In this document: positions 1-5,271 of the stretch, one piece after another
How positions within the stretch are numbered: the stretch's first letter is position 1
Layout: each line of letters begins with the position of its first letter
DNA from: Nitrosomonadales bacterium
Lineage (GTDB): Bacteria > Pseudomonadota > Gammaproteobacteria > Burkholderiales > SG8-41
Assembly (NCBI GenBank): GCA_009885185.1
Contig: VFLF01000374.1
Span: forward strand, 1 to 5,271
Direction of reading: 5' to 3'
DNA: 5,271 bases
Position numbers and translations under genes: made by a program
The notes under the pieces: generated by a model
Told to the model about the DNA's origin: nothing
The model's input: the letters and a program-made list of their open reading frames with translations, nothing else
The model's database searches: none

Positions 1-678
1 CGTTTCGCCGTCAGCCGCAATCACGTTCACGCCTATGGCCACATCGACGTCGCCGCAAAACAAATCCAGATCGCGCGCCCTGCGCAGCGTTTCCTCCATG
101 TCGGGGCACTGCGCCACGGCAGAGGTTCGCGCCGCTGCCGCGGTAATCACATCACAAAACGCGCCGAGCTGCACCGCGCCGAGCGCACCACCCCGGTTGG
201 CCATTTGCAGCGCCAGCCGCAGCCGTGAATATTGCGCGCTCACCGCGCGATTGACTTCCTCCCACTTGCCGGCGGTCGCATTAAAGCCGGCGGCGCGCCA
301 AGCGCGCCCACAGGCCGCCACACCCGACAGCAACTCCGAAACCTGTACGGCATTGAGCGGCGTTTCGCTGGACAGCGTGGCGACGCAATCGATGGTTTCG
401 TCGATGCCCGCCATGGCCTGCGGTGCATCGGGAACCGGCCGATCAGCGGAGGGTGCGAGGGTATCAGCCGCCCTGCCCGCATCCAATTGCGGTTCGACAC
501 GCAGCGCCGGGCCCGTGTCGGCAGCGGCCGTTTCAACCAGCAGCACATCCTGATGGGTTTCGCTGAATGCTTCTCCCAGCCGCTGCCGCAACTGTCGCTC
601 CTGATACCAGTTGTATGCCAGCACGCCGCCTATCACCACGACGCCAATCACCAGCAGGCTCAGTTGAAGTTCGCTCAC
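1..678 (-). CDS. zipA: ZipA-like cell division protein, N-terminal 226 residues (runs off the window)
   Basis: This is a bitopic inner-membrane protein of the division septum. ZipA-family proteins tether the FtsZ ring to the membrane through a C-terminal FtsZ-binding domain. The translation from GTG at 678 begins MSELQLSLLVIG, with one hydrophobic segment at about residues 6-22 followed at once by a basic/polar stretch (YNWYQERQLRQR). A short Ala/Pro/acidic linker covers roughly residues 40-90, much shorter than the long P/Q-rich linker of E. coli ZipA. The C-terminal domain then starts near residue 92 (GIDETIDCVATL) and includes RARDLDLFCGDVDVAIGVNV at 200-219. That block matches my memory of betaproteobacterial ZipA C-terminal domains. 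The 3' end lies outside the window; roughly 100 or more residues should follow. The GTG start is chosen because the family N-terminus begins exactly there and no in-frame ATG lies just upstream. It sits 22 bases after the smc stop, so the two are probably cotranscribed. ligA often follows in this order but cannot be seen here. Family assignment is fairly sure; direct FtsZ binding is inferred. Confidence 0.88.
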   Translation of the reverse strand, partial: MSELQLSLLVIGVVVIGGVLAYNWYQERQLRQRLGEAFSETHQDVLLVETAAADTGPALRVEPQLDAGRAADTLAPSADRPVPDAPQAMAGIDETIDCVATLSSETPLNAVQVSELLSGVAACGRAWRAAGFNATAGKWEEVNRAVSAQYSRLRLALQMANRGGALGAVQLGAFCDVITAAAARTSAVAQCPDMEETLRRARDLDLFCGDVDVAIGVNVIAADGET

Positions 679-702
679 GCCGGCGCCGCCATCGTCAACC
701 TC
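675..702 (-). promoter_or_regulatory. smc-zipA junction: GAGG site and five-codon mini-ORF overlapping the zipA GTG
   Basis: On the minus strand a GAGG (702-699), partly inside the smc stop, lies 6 bases before an ATG at 692-690. That ATG opens a mini-ORF of five codons (MAAPA), whose TGA at 677-675 overlaps the zipA GTG at 678-676 (GTGA). The GAGG is about 20 bases from the GTG, too far to serve it directly, and only GC-rich GGCGG-like sequence lies nearer. The arrangement suggests zipA translation by reinitiation or coupling after smc or the mini-ORF. Confidence 0.35.
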
Positions 703-3700
703 ACGCCGCCTCGGACAACTTCATGGCTTCCTCGATATCCACCGCCACCACGCGCGACACGCCGGCTTCCTGCATGGTGATGCCCAGCAACTGGTTGGCG
801 ATTTCCATTGTGATCTTGTTGTGGCTGATGAACAGGAATTGCGAGCCCGCAGACATTTTTTTCACCAGTTCGCAAAAACGTTCGGTGTTGTGATCGTCGA
901 GCGGCGCATCCACCTCGTCCAGCAAACAGAACGGCGCGGGGTTCAGCTGAAAGATCGCAAACACCAATGACAACGCCGTCAGGGCCTTCTCTCCACCCGA
1001 GAGCAGATGGATAGTGCTGTTTTTCTTGCCCGGGGGCTGCGCCATGACATGCACGCCGCAATCAAGAATCTCCTCGCCTGTCAGTGTCAGTTTCGCCTGC
1101 CCGCCGCCAAACAGCGCGGGGAACATTTCGCTGAAATGGCGATTCACTTCATCAAAGGTGGTTTGCAGGCGTTCGCGCGTTTCGCGGTCGATGCGTCTAA
1201 TGGCGTCTTCCAGCGTGGCCATGGCTTCCGTCAAATCGCGCGATTGCGCATCCAGGTAGTCGCGCCGCTCCTGGGCCACTTTCAATTCCTCCAACGCCGC
1301 CAAATTCACCGCGCCGAGCGCTCGTACTTCTTCGCCAAGGCGATTGATTTCGGATTGCAGCGCATTGGAGCGCGTCCCCTTTTCCAGCAGGGCCGCGAGT
1401 TCTTCTTCATCGGCGCCGGCTTCGAGCAACTGCTGCGCGTATTGTTCTTCGGTGAGGCGCGCCTCCTGTTCTTTCAGCCGTACTTCGGCGATGCGATCAC
1501 GCAGCGGCGCGAGTTTTTGTTCGACCGTCAGCCGCTCCTGCTCCACCGCGCGCAACTGCGTTTCCATGCCCTCCAAGGCATCGCGCGCCACCGCCAGTGC
1601 CTGTTCACGCGTCACGCGCGTTTCGAGCATGGCCTGTAATTGTGACTGCCACGGCGTTTCATCAAATCCGGAAAGATCTGTTTCAGCGTCACTGATGCTG
1701 CTTTCAATCGACGAAATGGAAGCCGTCAGGCGCTGGAGAGAATTATCTATGTCATTGATTTTATTCATTATTGTTTTTTGGCCATACAAGGCTTCCTGAT
1801 GCCCCTGGCGCGCCTGCTCCAGCGTTTGGCGCTGGGCATTCAGCGCGGATTCAGCAGCGCGATACGCCTCCACAGAGTGCTCGACCTGTGAGGTCACCTC
1901 GTCACGCTGCGCCTGCAATTGCCGCAACGATGTGTCCGCCGCGGCGCGCGTCGCGGTTTCCGCGGCGGCGAGAGCGATGATCTCGGCGATCTCGGCGGCA
2001 ATCTGCTCGCCGCGCTGCGTCGCGCGTTGCGCCTGCTCGGACAAACGCATGGAATCCATTTGCACGCCATGCAATTGCTGCTGCAAGGCACCCGCACCAT
2101 CACGCAGTTCAGTGGCCTCGCTGCGGCAACGTTCAATCGCCTGATCGGCCTGCACAACGGCGGATTTAATGCGCTCCAGCACGGTTTGCTCTTGCAGTAG
2201 ATCGCTTTCGAGCTTTTCGATTTCACGCTGGCGGGACAACACGCCGTGCAGCTCGCTGTCGGGTGCATGAAAACTCACGCTATGCCGGGTAAACAAGTAA
2301 CCGCCGGCCGAAACCAGCATTGCCCCCGGCGCGAGTTCCATGCGCCGCGCCATGCCGGTGGCGGTGTCGGGCACGGTGTAGACGTCGTGCAGCCATTCGT
2401 TAATCACCGGCGCCAGCCGCGAATCGCGGCAGGTCACTTGGTGCGTGAGCGGCTCCAGTCCGGCGAAGCTTCCAGATGACGGTGACTGCGGCTGCGCGGA
2501 CGCGGCGCCATTTTGCCTGTCAATCATGGTCAACTTGCCGGGTGGCGCCTGGGTCAGCCAATCGGCCGCGCTGTCGATGCTATCCAGCGCAATGCCGTTC
2601 AATCGCTCGCGCAGCACGGCCTCGAGCGCATCTTCCCAGCCCGAGGCAATTTCAATGCCTTGCCACAGGCGCGGCGCTTTATCGAGGTTACGGCTGGCCT
2701 GCCAGCCTTCCATGTCGCCCCGGGCAAGCTTGGCCTGCAACTGCGACAGCACATGGATGCGCGCTTCAATGGCGGCGAGTTTTTGCGTTGCCGCGTCCAG
2801 TTCGGTCTGGCGTTCCCGCGCGGCCTGCTCCAGCAGCGGCAGCCGGGTTTCCTTATCCTGCAATTGCGCGCGGTGTTCGGCGAGCTGCGCTTCGAGCTCC
2901 TGCGCGCGCGCGCCGAGTTGCGTCAGCGCGGCCTCGTCGGGCGCCGGTAGCAGATTACGTTCCTCGGTGAGCCGCGTTTGGCGCTGGGCAAATTGTTCCA
3001 GCAAACGCTCGGCATGTTCCGTCCGCGTCTGCTCGACCTGCAACTGCTGCTGCGTGCCAGCCAATGAGCGCTGCAATTCTTCGCGCCGCGCGTAGCTCTC
3101 GCGATGCGCTTCTTCGGCCAGCGGCAGCTTTTGCGCTTGCGCGCTGACGTCGGCCTGCGCCGTTACCACGCGTTCGTCGGCGTGTCTGCGCTCCATACGC
3201 GCTTCGTCGAGCGCGCGCTGCGCATCCAGCAACTGCGACTGGTTGCCGTCCATTTGCGAGCGCAAGGTCGTAATGTGGTGCTCGATGCGGCCGCGGTTTT
3301 CGCGCACATGCGATATCTGCTGTTCGAGGCGCGCCACTTCGGCGTTGGCTTCGTAGAGCACGCCCTGACAGGCGTGCAAGGCGTCGCCCGATTTGTAATG
3401 ATCGGCACGCAGGGTTTCGAGCCGGTTTTCGGCTTCGCGCAACTTGGCGGTTTCCGCTTCAAGCTCGATGCCTGCTCGCTCGATCTCCCGCGCATGACGG
3501 GCGCGGGCGGACGCAGCCTCCTTGCGGCGCGTAAACCACAACAAGCCCTGCAATGTGCCCAGCTCGGCCTGCAACTCATGATACTTTTGCGCCACCTCGG
3601 CCTGCGCCTGCAAATGCTCAAGCTGCTTGGTCAGCTCCTGCCGGATGTCATCCACGCGCAGCAGGTTTTCACGCGTGTCACGCAGACGCAATTCGGTTTC

Positions 3701-4234
3701 GCGGCGGCGCTCGCGGTATTTGGAAACGCCGGCGGCTTCTTCGAGGAACACTCGCAGGTCTTCGGGCTTGGCTTCGATGATGCGCGAAATCATGCCCTGT
3801 TCGATAATGGCATAAGCGCGCGCCCCAAGGCCGGTGCCGAGAAATATATCGGTCACGTCACGACGCCGCACCGGCAGGTTGTTGATGTAATACGTCGAGT
3901 CGCCATCACGCTCAAGCAGGCGTTTGACGGAAATTTCACCGTAGGACGACCACTGGCCCGCCGCCTTGCCGAGACTGTTATCGAAAATCAGCTCAACGCT
4001 GGCGCGATTGACGGGCTTGCGATCGCCGGAGCCGTTAAACAGCACATCCTGCATGGTTTCGCCGCGCAGATGTTTGGCCGACGATTCGCCGAGCACCCAG
4101 CGCACCGCATCGATGATGTTCGATTTGCCGCAGCCATTGGGGCCGACGATGCCCACCAACTGGCCGGGCACGGGAATGGCCGTCGGCTCTACAAAGGACT
4201 TGAAACCCGCGAGATTGATATGTGTGAGGCGCAA
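701..4234 (-). CDS. smc: Chromosome partition/condensin ATPase SMC, complete (1177 aa)
   Basis: SMC is the ATPase of the bacterial condensin (with ScpA and ScpB, not in this window). It dimerises at its hinge, entraps DNA and organises and segregates the nucleoid. All family parts are present in order, numbered from TTG at 4234. Walker A GPNGCGKS is at 31-38, the R-loop arginine is R57 (KHLRGE), and the Q-loop glutamine is Q146 (IIEQGMIS). The first coiled-coil arm covers about 160-505 and the hinge about 510-665 (WQGIEIASGWEDALEAVLRE near its start). A low-complexity Ala/Ser/Gln/Pro loop falls at about 573-588 within the hinge. The returning coiled coil covers about 670-1010. The ABC signature LSGGEK is at 1078-1083, Walker B LLDE with D1106/E1107, the D-loop LDD at 1112-1114 and the switch histidine H1138 (SHN). 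The length is normal for proteobacterial SMC. An in-frame TTG at 4291 would add 19 residues, but the family N-terminus is M-RLTHI-LAGFKSF, which fits TTG 4234. No Shine-Dalgarno is visible at this start. There is no frameshift or missing catalytic residue. Confidence 0.98.
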   Translation of the reverse strand: MRLTHINLAGFKSFVEPTAIPVPGQLVGIVGPNGCGKSNIIDAVRWVLGESSAKHLRGETMQDVLFNGSGDRKPVNRASVELIFDNSLGKAAGQWSSYGEISVKRLLERDGDSTYYINNLPVRRRDVTDIFLGTGLGARAYAIIEQGMISRIIEAKPEDLRVFLEEAAGVSKYRERRRETELRLRDTRENLLRVDDIRQELTKQLEHLQAQAEVAQKYHELQAELGTLQGLLWFTRRKEAASARARHAREIERAGIELEAETAKLREAENRLETLRADHYKSGDALHACQGVLYEANAEVARLEQQISHVRENRGRIEHHITTLRSQMDGNQSQLLDAQRALDEARMERRHADERVVTAQADVSAQAQKLPLAEEAHRESYARREELQRSLAGTQQQLQVEQTRTEHAERLLEQFAQRQTRLTEERNLLPAPDEAALTQLGARAQELEAQLAEHRAQLQDKETRLPLLEQAARERQTELDAATQKLAAIEARIHVLSQLQAKLARGDMEGWQASRNLDKAPRLWQGIEIASGWEDALEAVLRERLNGIALDSIDSAADWLTQAPPGKLTMIDRQNGAASAQPQSPSSGSFAGLEPLTHQVTCRDSRLAPVINEWLHDVYTVPDTATGMARRMELAPGAMLVSAGGYLFTRHSVSFHAPDSELHGVLSRQREIEKLESDLLQEQTVLERIKSAVVQADQAIERCRSEATELRDGAGALQQQLHGVQMDSMRLSEQAQRATQRGEQIAAEIAEIIALAAAETATRAAADTSLRQLQAQRDEVTSQVEHSVEAYRAAESALNAQRQTLEQARQGHQEALYGQKTIMNKINDIDNSLQRLTASISSIESSISDAETDLSGFDETPWQSQLQAMLETRVTREQALAVARDALEGMETQLRAVEQERLTVEQKLAPLRDRIAEVRLKEQEARLTEEQYAQQLLEAGADEEELAALLEKGTRSNALQSEINRLGEEVRALGAVNLAALEELKVAQERRDYLDAQSRDLTEAMATLEDAIRRIDRETRERLQTTFDEVNRHFSEMFPALFGGGQAKLTLTGEEILDCGVHVMAQPPGKKNSTIHLLSGGEKALTALSLVFAIFQLNPAPFCLLDEVDAPLDDHNTERFCELVKKMSAGSQFLFISHNKITMEIANQLLGITMQEAGVSRVVAVDIEEAMKLSEAA

Positions 4235-4252
4235 TTTGATACTTTGACAGAG

Positions 4253-4280
4253 GTTATAATCGAGAGGAATCGGAGTGCAA
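4253..4280 (-). promoter_or_regulatory. Candidate sigma70-type promoter for smc
   Basis: Read on the minus strand, TATAAC (4258-4253) matches the -10 consensus at five of six positions. TTGCAC (4280-4275) lies 16 bases upstream and keeps the TTG of the -35 consensus. Transcription would begin near 4246, leaving a leader of only about 12 bases before the TTG start at 4234. The -35 match is weak, so this is a plausible but unproven promoter. A second -10-like hexamer, TAGAAT, lies further upstream on the same strand (4309-4304). Confidence 0.4.
4255..4260 (+). promoter_or_regulatory. Candidate -10 element for queF (TATAAT)
   Basis: A perfect TATAAT stands 71 bases before the queF ATG and would give a leader of about 65 bases. 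No convincing -35 hexamer sits 16-18 bases upstream; that position falls on the smc start codon region (CAATTT-like). A perfect TTGACA occurs at 4244-4249, but only 5 bases from this hexamer, so the two cannot act together as a normal pair. The hexamer shares its TTATAA core with the opposite-strand -10 proposed for smc. Confidence 0.35.
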
Positions 4281-4325
4281 CCGGATCCCAAATTTCGCTC
4301 GTCATTCTAACTGATTTACCTCTCG
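4261..4325. repeat. Inverted repeat in the smc-queF intergenic region
   Basis: CGAGAGG (4261-4267) and CCTCTCG (4319-4325) are perfect 7-base inverted copies separated by 51 bases. A second, competing partner for the right arm is AGAGGT at 4249-4254, complementary to ACCTCT at 4318-4323. In a queF transcript the right arm would lie 6 bases before the ATG, where a ribosome binding site is expected. Whether the long loop folds stably is not known. Confidence 0.35.
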
Positions 4326-4331
4326 CCGATA

Positions 4332-4748
4332 ATGCCAAGCAAGCCTTCCGCCCAGCTCGAAACCTTTCCGAATCCCGCGCCACGCCGTGACTACCGGATT
4401 CATATGGAAGTTCCTGAATTTACCTGTCTTTGTCCGAAAACCGGGCAACCGGATTTTGCGACACTGGTGCTGGATTACGTGCCCGACAAGCGCTGTGTCG
4501 AGCTGAAAAGTCTGAAACTCTACATGTGGTCTTTCCGCAATCAAGGCGCCTTTCACGAGGCAGTGACCAATCGCATCCTCGACGATCTGGTGCGCGCGCT
4601 GGCGCCGCGTTTCATGCGCTTGACCGCGCGCTTTTACGTGCGCGGCGGTATTTTCACCACGGTGGTGGCGCAACACGCCAGGCGCGGATGGAAAGCCGCG
4701 TCGCTGCCGGACTACGTGGAAGATACCGGCTCGGCCAGCACGCGTTAA
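4332..4748 (+). CDS. queF: NADPH-dependent 7-cyano-7-deazaguanine reductase QueF, single-domain type (138 aa)
   Basis: QueF is a cytosolic enzyme of the T-fold (tunnelling-fold) superfamily. It reduces the nitrile of preQ0 to the aminomethyl group of preQ1 with two NADPH, just before Tgt inserts preQ1 into tRNA with GUN anticodons on the way to queuosine. The N-terminus LETFPNP (9-15) and [15 protein letters not shown] (28-42) carry the thioimide-forming cysteine C34 and the proton-transfer aspartate D41. The QueF signature ELKSLKLY is at 57-64, followed by [10 protein letters not shown] with H75 and E76. The spacings C34-D41 (7), C34-E57 (23) and C34-H75 (41) equal those I know from Bacillus subtilis QueF (C55, D62, E78, H96). 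The short length places it in the unimodular YkvM-like class, not the roughly 280-residue tandem type of E. coli. The ATG at 4332 keeps the whole conserved N-terminus. No good Shine-Dalgarno precedes it; the bases before the start are pyrimidine-rich. It is transcribed divergently from smc. No other queuosine gene is in the window. Confidence 0.97.
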   Translation: MPSKPSAQLETFPNPAPRRDYRIHMEVPEFTCLCPKTGQPDFATLVLDYVPDKRCVELKSLKLYMWSFRNQGAFHEAVTNRILDDLVRALAPRFMRLTARFYVRGGIFTTVVAQHARRGWKAASLPDYVEDTGSASTR

Positions 4749-4794
4749 GCGCGTCCTGAGCATGCCTTGTACCGGGTGTGCGCCAAATTCGCTT

Positions 4795-4800
4795 TATAAT
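4795..4800 (+). promoter_or_regulatory. Candidate -10 element for dapC (TATAAT)
   Basis: A perfect TATAAT lies in the queF-dapC intergenic region, 64 bases before the dapC TTG. I see no good -35 at the usual distance; the nearest TTG-containing hexamer, TTGTAC at 4767-4772, is 22 bases away, which is too far. A start near 4807 would give a leader of about 58 bases containing the hairpin at 4826-4842. dapC could instead be read through from queF, since no terminator is evident between them. Confidence 0.42.
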
Positions 4801-4811
4801 CCTCGCCTTGC

Positions 4812-4868
4812 ATGAATTCCGTTTTGCGCGCCGACGGCGCGTCGCGCTCACCTGAAAGTCTCAATTGA
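4812..4868 (+). CDS. Possible 18-codon leader ORF overlapping the dapC start
   Basis: ATG at 4812 opens an 18-codon frame (MNSVLRADGASRSPESLN) that ends in TGA at 4866-4868. This stop overlaps the dapC TTG (4865-4867) as TTGA. There is no Shine-Dalgarno before the ATG, and if the TATAAT at 4795 is used the ATG would lie only about 5 bases into the transcript. The peptide has no lysine codon, so it is not an obvious lysine attenuator. It may act only by delivering ribosomes to the weak TTG start, or it may not be translated at all. Confidence 0.25.
   Translation: MNSVLRADGASRSPESLN
4826..4842 (+). other. GC-rich hairpin in the dapC leader
   Basis: CGCGCC (4827-4832) pairs perfectly with GGCGCG (4836-4841) around a 3-base loop GAC, and a G-U pair at 4826/4842 can extend it. 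It lies 22 bases before the dapC TTG and is not followed by a U-run, so it is not an intrinsic terminator. An alternative 5-bp stem (CGACG 4832-4836 with CGTCG 4840-4844) competes with it. A structural or regulatory role is possible but unproven. Confidence 0.35.
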
Positions 4869-5271
4869 ATCCCGATCTGGACAAGCTCCAAACCTATCCG
4901 TTTCAGAAATTAAGCACGCTGCTGGAAGGCGCAACGCCCAATCCCGACCTGGCGCCCATTTCGCTGTACATCGGCGAACCCAAGCACCCCACGCCCGATT
5001 TCATCAAGCGCGCGCTGATCGACAATCTGTCCGGCATGGCTATTTACCCTGCCACTGCCGGCACGGAAGCGCTGCGTACTTCTATTGCGACATGGGCGGG
5101 CAAGCGCTATCACGTCACGCTGGATCCCGCCACGCAAGTGATTCCCGTCACCGGCAGCCGCGAGGCGCTGTTTTCGTTTGCGCAGGCGGTGATCGATCCG
5201 CGCAAACCCGATCCGGTGGTGGTGTGCCCCAATCCGTTTTACCAGATTTACGAAGGAGCCGCGCTGCTGGC
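4865..5271 (+). CDS. dapC: N-succinyldiaminopimelate aminotransferase DapC, N-terminal 135 residues (runs off the window)
   Basis: DapC is a PLP-dependent, fold-type I aminotransferase. It converts N-succinyl-2-amino-6-ketopimelate with glutamate to N-succinyl-LL-diaminopimelate, in the succinylase branch of lysine and meso-DAP (peptidoglycan) synthesis. The visible part has MNPDLDKLQTYPF (1-13), the substrate-side block ISLYIGEPKHPTP (32-44), YPATAGTEALR (61-71), the phosphate-binding turn TGSREALF (96-103) and CPNPFYQIYEGAALL (121-135), in the usual family order. The catalytic lysine lies beyond the window edge. The start is TTG 4865: an in-frame TGA at 4853 excludes anything further upstream, and the family N-terminus M-NPDLDKL begins exactly here. 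Only a weak purine run (GAAAG, 4854-4858) precedes it. The gene lies 116 bases after queF in the same direction and has its own candidate -10. Closely related class I aminotransferases cannot be wholly excluded from the N-terminus alone, but the motif series is typical of proteobacterial DapC. Confidence 0.93.
   Translation, partial: MNPDLDKLQTYPFQKLSTLLEGATPNPDLAPISLYIGEPKHPTPDFIKRALIDNLSGMAIYPATAGTEALRTSIATWAGKRYHVTLDPATQVIPVTGSREALFSFAQAVIDPRKPDPVVVCPNPFYQIYEGAALL

Noticed and set aside
35..780. Plus-strand frames of 172 and 182 codons opposite zipA
   Set aside because: They are Ser/Ala- or Arg-rich translations typical of shadow frames, while the minus strand gives a coherent ZipA-like protein with a membrane anchor.
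1774..1779. Programmed frameshift at the A6 run in smc
   Set aside because: The run is read as CAA AAA ACA in the SMC frame, which is not a canonical slippery heptamer. The frame continues intact to the C-terminal ATPase motifs, so no shift is needed.
4244..4249. Perfect TTGACA as a -35 for queF
   Set aside because: No acceptable -10 lies 15-19 bases downstream (AGGAAT- or GAATCG-like only), and the nearby TATAAT is just 5 bases away.
4249..4331. preQ1 riboswitch upstream of queF
   Set aside because: AGAGGTT at 4249-4255 resembles the start of a preQ1-I aptamer, but the C-rich loop, the closing strand at the right distance and the A-rich tail are missing. I cannot support a known class.
3104..4390. 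A 428-codon open frame on the plus strand, antisense to smc
   Set aside because: It lies opposite the unmistakable SMC N-terminal half and runs over the intergenic region into the queF start. Its translation shows no family motif and simply mirrors GC-rich coiled-coil codons. Long antisense frames are common in such genes.
4740..4754. Intrinsic terminator after queF
   Set aside because: ACGCG TTAAG CGCGT forms only a 5-bp stem around the stop codon and no T-run follows, so termination here is not supported.
4302..4763. A 153-codon open frame on the minus strand, antisense to queF
   Set aside because: QueF on the plus strand is certain from its catalytic motifs. The opposite frame has no recognisable protein features and no start context.
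1..5271. Mobile element, CRISPR array, tRNA, rRNA or novel defence system
   Set aside because: No terminal repeats, transposase or integrase motifs, regularly spaced repeats or RNA gene signatures were seen. All long coding regions are explained by zipA, smc, queF and dapC.

Overview
The window is an ordinary, gene-dense stretch of a GC-rich proteobacterial chromosome, most likely from a betaproteobacterium. Three things suggest this. A true SMC (not MukB) is followed directly by a ZipA-type division gene. The ZipA homologue has the short-linker form that I associate with betaproteobacteria. QueF is the short single-domain type rather than the long tandem form of Escherichia coli. The finer placement (Nitrosomonadales/Gallionella-like) is only an impression from remembered family members.

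Layout: positions 1-678 (minus) hold the first 226 residues of a zipA-like gene cut by the window edge. Positions 701-4234 (minus) hold a complete smc gene of 1177 codons. smc and zipA are 22 bases apart and run in the same direction, so they look like one transcription unit (chromosome organisation plus Z-ring anchoring). Positions 4235-4331 are a short divergent intergenic region with candidate promoter elements and an inverted repeat. Positions 4332-4748 (plus) hold complete queF, the last step of preQ1 synthesis in the queuosine tRNA-modification pathway. Positions 4749-4864 are a second intergenic region with a perfect TATAAT, a GC hairpin and a possible small leader ORF. Positions 4865-5271 (plus) hold the first 135 residues of dapC, N-succinyl-diaminopimelate aminotransferase of lysine and peptidoglycan-precursor synthesis.

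The four genes are housekeeping functions. I see no mobile element, CRISPR array, tRNA, rRNA or defence system, and no stretch over 300 bases lacks a gene. The points worth a second look are fine-scale. Three of the four genes appear to start at GTG or TTG. Two of these starts (zipA and dapC) are overlapped by the TGA stop of a tiny upstream reading frame (GTGA and TTGA junctions), which suggests translational coupling. The smc start lies only 19 bases from a -10-like element and has no Shine-Dalgarno sequence. I found no convincing undescribed multi-gene system here.
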